From CBDEFX01 sp965237635 (GTDB lineage Bacteria > Chloroflexota > Dehalococcoidia > Lucifugimonadales > CAUZJF01), in contig CBDEFX010000001.1 in NCBI GenBank assembly GCA_965237635.1, positions 558,001-622,000 of the forward strand: a DNA stretch of 64,000 nt, written 5' to 3'. The notes beneath the pieces were generated by a model. The model ran no database searches and was not told where the DNA came from. It was given only the letters and a program-made list of their open reading frames with translations. Each line of letters starts with the position of its first letter. Within the stretch, counting starts at the first letter, position 1. The translations under genes were made by a program, and so were the position numbers. Below, one piece after another: positions 62,886 through 64,000 of this stretch.

Positions 62886-64000
62886 ATGCGCATACGAATC
62901 CTGGTCCGCGGTAGCATCGTCGGCAGTCTGGTCTTGGGTTCCTTAGTCTCGGCGATCTGGCTCACAAAAACCGACTTCGCCGCCGCTCTCGACTCGGTCC
63001 AGCCAAGCGCCCTATGGATGCTACCCCTCGTAGGGTTTTCCGCGATAGTTAGCATGGGGATACGATTCCTCAGGTGGCACTACCTCCTTAGGGTCAACGG
63101 AATCCTGGTCCCGACTCGAGACAGTCTGCGGATCTACCTTGCCGGTTTCGCAATGATACTCACGCCGGCCCACATCGGGGAGATTATCAGAGCGCTGCTC
63201 CTCCGCTGGCGGCACGGCGTCTCGACCAGAAGCACGGTACCGATCGTAGTCATCGAGAGGCTATTCGACCTCCTGGCCATCGTCCTCATCGTCGCCGTCG
63301 GCGCGGCGTGGAACCGCTCGCCACTCCTTGGGCTGCTACTCATAGTCGTCTCCGGCCTGGTTGTGCTTGGAGCGTCCGGTCTGGTGCGCCGGTTGGCGCG
63401 AACGTTGATCCGCCGTGCGCAGGAGCACCGCGGAGAGCGACCAGCCAGTCCATGGGTAGTCAGTTCCGCCAACGTCGTCCTACGGGTTACAACACCTCGG
63501 GTCGCCGCTATATCTCTAACATTGTCGTTGGTTTCCTGGCTCGTGGCCGCCTCAGGTCTGTTGCTCAGCCTGGCGTCCACAGGCAGTCTGATCGGACCGA
63601 TCGACGCAAGCTACCTGTACGCCTACGGCACGGCCGTCGGAGCGTTCTCCCTCTTGCCCGCGGGCATCGGAGTTACGGGGAGCGCCATGATTCTGGAGCT
63701 CGTCCGACTGGACGTGCCGATAAGCCTGGCCAGCACGGCGGTGCTGATAGTGAGGCTCAGCAGCGTGTGGTTGGCGATAGGAATCGGCGTCGTCATGTTG
63801 ACGGCCCTGACCAGGCGACTGACCTGGCCAGACCGGTATCTAGAGTCGTCCCACTTCGAGGCAGTGGCGCCCGTCTACGAGCATCAGCTGCCGGCCCACC
63901 TGCAGCGTCACGTTCTACACAAGAAGCTAGGGCCTATGCTTGGGGTACTCGACGACCAACGACCGCTGACCGGCATCGACCTCGGCTGTGGACAGGGGTG
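62886..64000 (+). CDS. Flippase-like (LPG synthase transmembrane family) protein fused to a SAM methyltransferase, partial
   Basis: The frame is open from ATG 62886 to the window edge (371 codons). Residues ~1-315 have eight or so hydrophobic helices and motifs of the lysylphosphatidylglycerol synthase TM/AglD2-type flippase family: FSAIVSMGIRFLRWHYLLRV, PAHIGEIIRALLLRWRHG, PIVVIERLFDLLAI, GAFSLLPAGIGVTGSAMIL. After a short basic segment a new domain begins (VAPVYEHQLPAHLQRHVLHKKLG) and reaches IDLGCGQG, SAM-binding motif I, at the edge. This predicts a membrane-tethered methyltransferase acting on a lipid or polyprenyl-linked product. It follows the ASST pair by nine bases. Confidence 0.82.
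   Translation, partial: MRIRILVRGSIVGSLVLGSLVSAIWLTKTDFAAALDSVQPSALWMLPLVGFSAIVSMGIRFLRWHYLLRVNGILVPTRDSLRIYLAGFAMILTPAHIGEIIRALLLRWRHGVSTRSTVPIVVIERLFDLLAIVLIVAVGAAWNRSPLLGLLLIVVSGLVVLGASGLVRRLARTLIRRAQEHRGERPASPWVVSSANVVLRVTTPRVAAISLTLSLVSWLVAASGLLLSLASTGSLIGPIDASYLYAYGTAVGAFSLLPAGIGVTGSAMILELVRLDVPISLASTAVLIVRLSSVWLAIGIGVVMLTALTRRLTWPDRYLESSHFEAVAPVYEHQLPAHLQRHVLHKKLGPMLGVLDDQRPLTGIDLGCGQG

Overview
The window is a high-GC bacterial chromosome segment. No rRNA or tRNA gene is present, so taxonomy rests on gene content only. A rubrerythrin-VIT1 fusion, tandem arylsulfotransferase-like lipoproteins, a flippase-methyltransferase fusion, ergothioneine genes and one-domain type IV pilus fusions suggest a Chloroflexota (Dehalococcoidia/SAR202-like) bacterium; this is an inference of moderate confidence.

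Layout. 1-10.1 kb: decayed S9 peptidase and SMP-30 hydrolase (minus), DNA repair endonuclease IV, rubrerythrin-VIT1 iron protein and a nitrilase (plus), then a cupredoxin lipoprotein, a prepilin and an FHA-PilM-PilN fusion (minus). 10.4-18 kb: a pilO-like stub, IS1380 copy 1, an IS256 remnant cut into comEA, intact comEC, a NarL-type regulator, and a VTT membrane protein gene split by IS630. 18-24 kb: NarX-type kinase, RNase PH, and a B12 operon (btuC-btuD-cobQ) read from a strong promoter through a cobalamin riboswitch and an attenuator; cobQ carries an internal deletion. 24-29.6 kb: gyrB (frameshifted near its end), ligA, recF. 29.6-34.2 kb: two inverted IS1380 copies around the start of an NRPS gene. 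34-45.6 kb: thioredoxin-TPR protein, broken DUF1801, a hypothetical gene split by an IS256 remnant, a phosphoribosyltransferase, egtD, a head-to-tail array of two IS1182 elements plus a related 161-bp MITE, egtB and a GrpB protein. 45.7-57 kb (minus): a signalling cluster of two class III cyclases, a UBP zinc finger, a fused response regulator/thioredoxin-reductase-like protein and a cyclic-nucleotide-binding histidine kinase, heavily damaged by two IS1380 insertions, frameshifts and an amber codon. 57.2-64 kb (plus): a Gfo/Idh oxidoreductase hit by IS630 and a MITE, two lipoprotein arylsulfotransferase paralogues, and a flippase-methyltransferase running off the edge.

The dominant theme is mobile-element expansion and gene decay: five IS1380, two IS630, two IS1182, two IS256 remnants and two MITEs, with about a dozen interrupted, frameshifted or nonsense-mutated genes. 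Two IS1380 insertions have exact 5-bp duplications and rejoin the reading frame when removed in silico, so they are recent. Every nonsense codon identified is explicable by one C-to-T or G-to-A change. Frameshifts in an essential gene (gyrB) mean that sequencing or assembly error must also be considered. Most interesting for follow-up: the IS1182/MITE array built on a shared AACGTT palindrome, the paired promoter-leader element upstream of egtD and egtB, a dispersed palindrome that also forms an arm of the B12 riboswitch, and the cAMP/redox signalling cluster.
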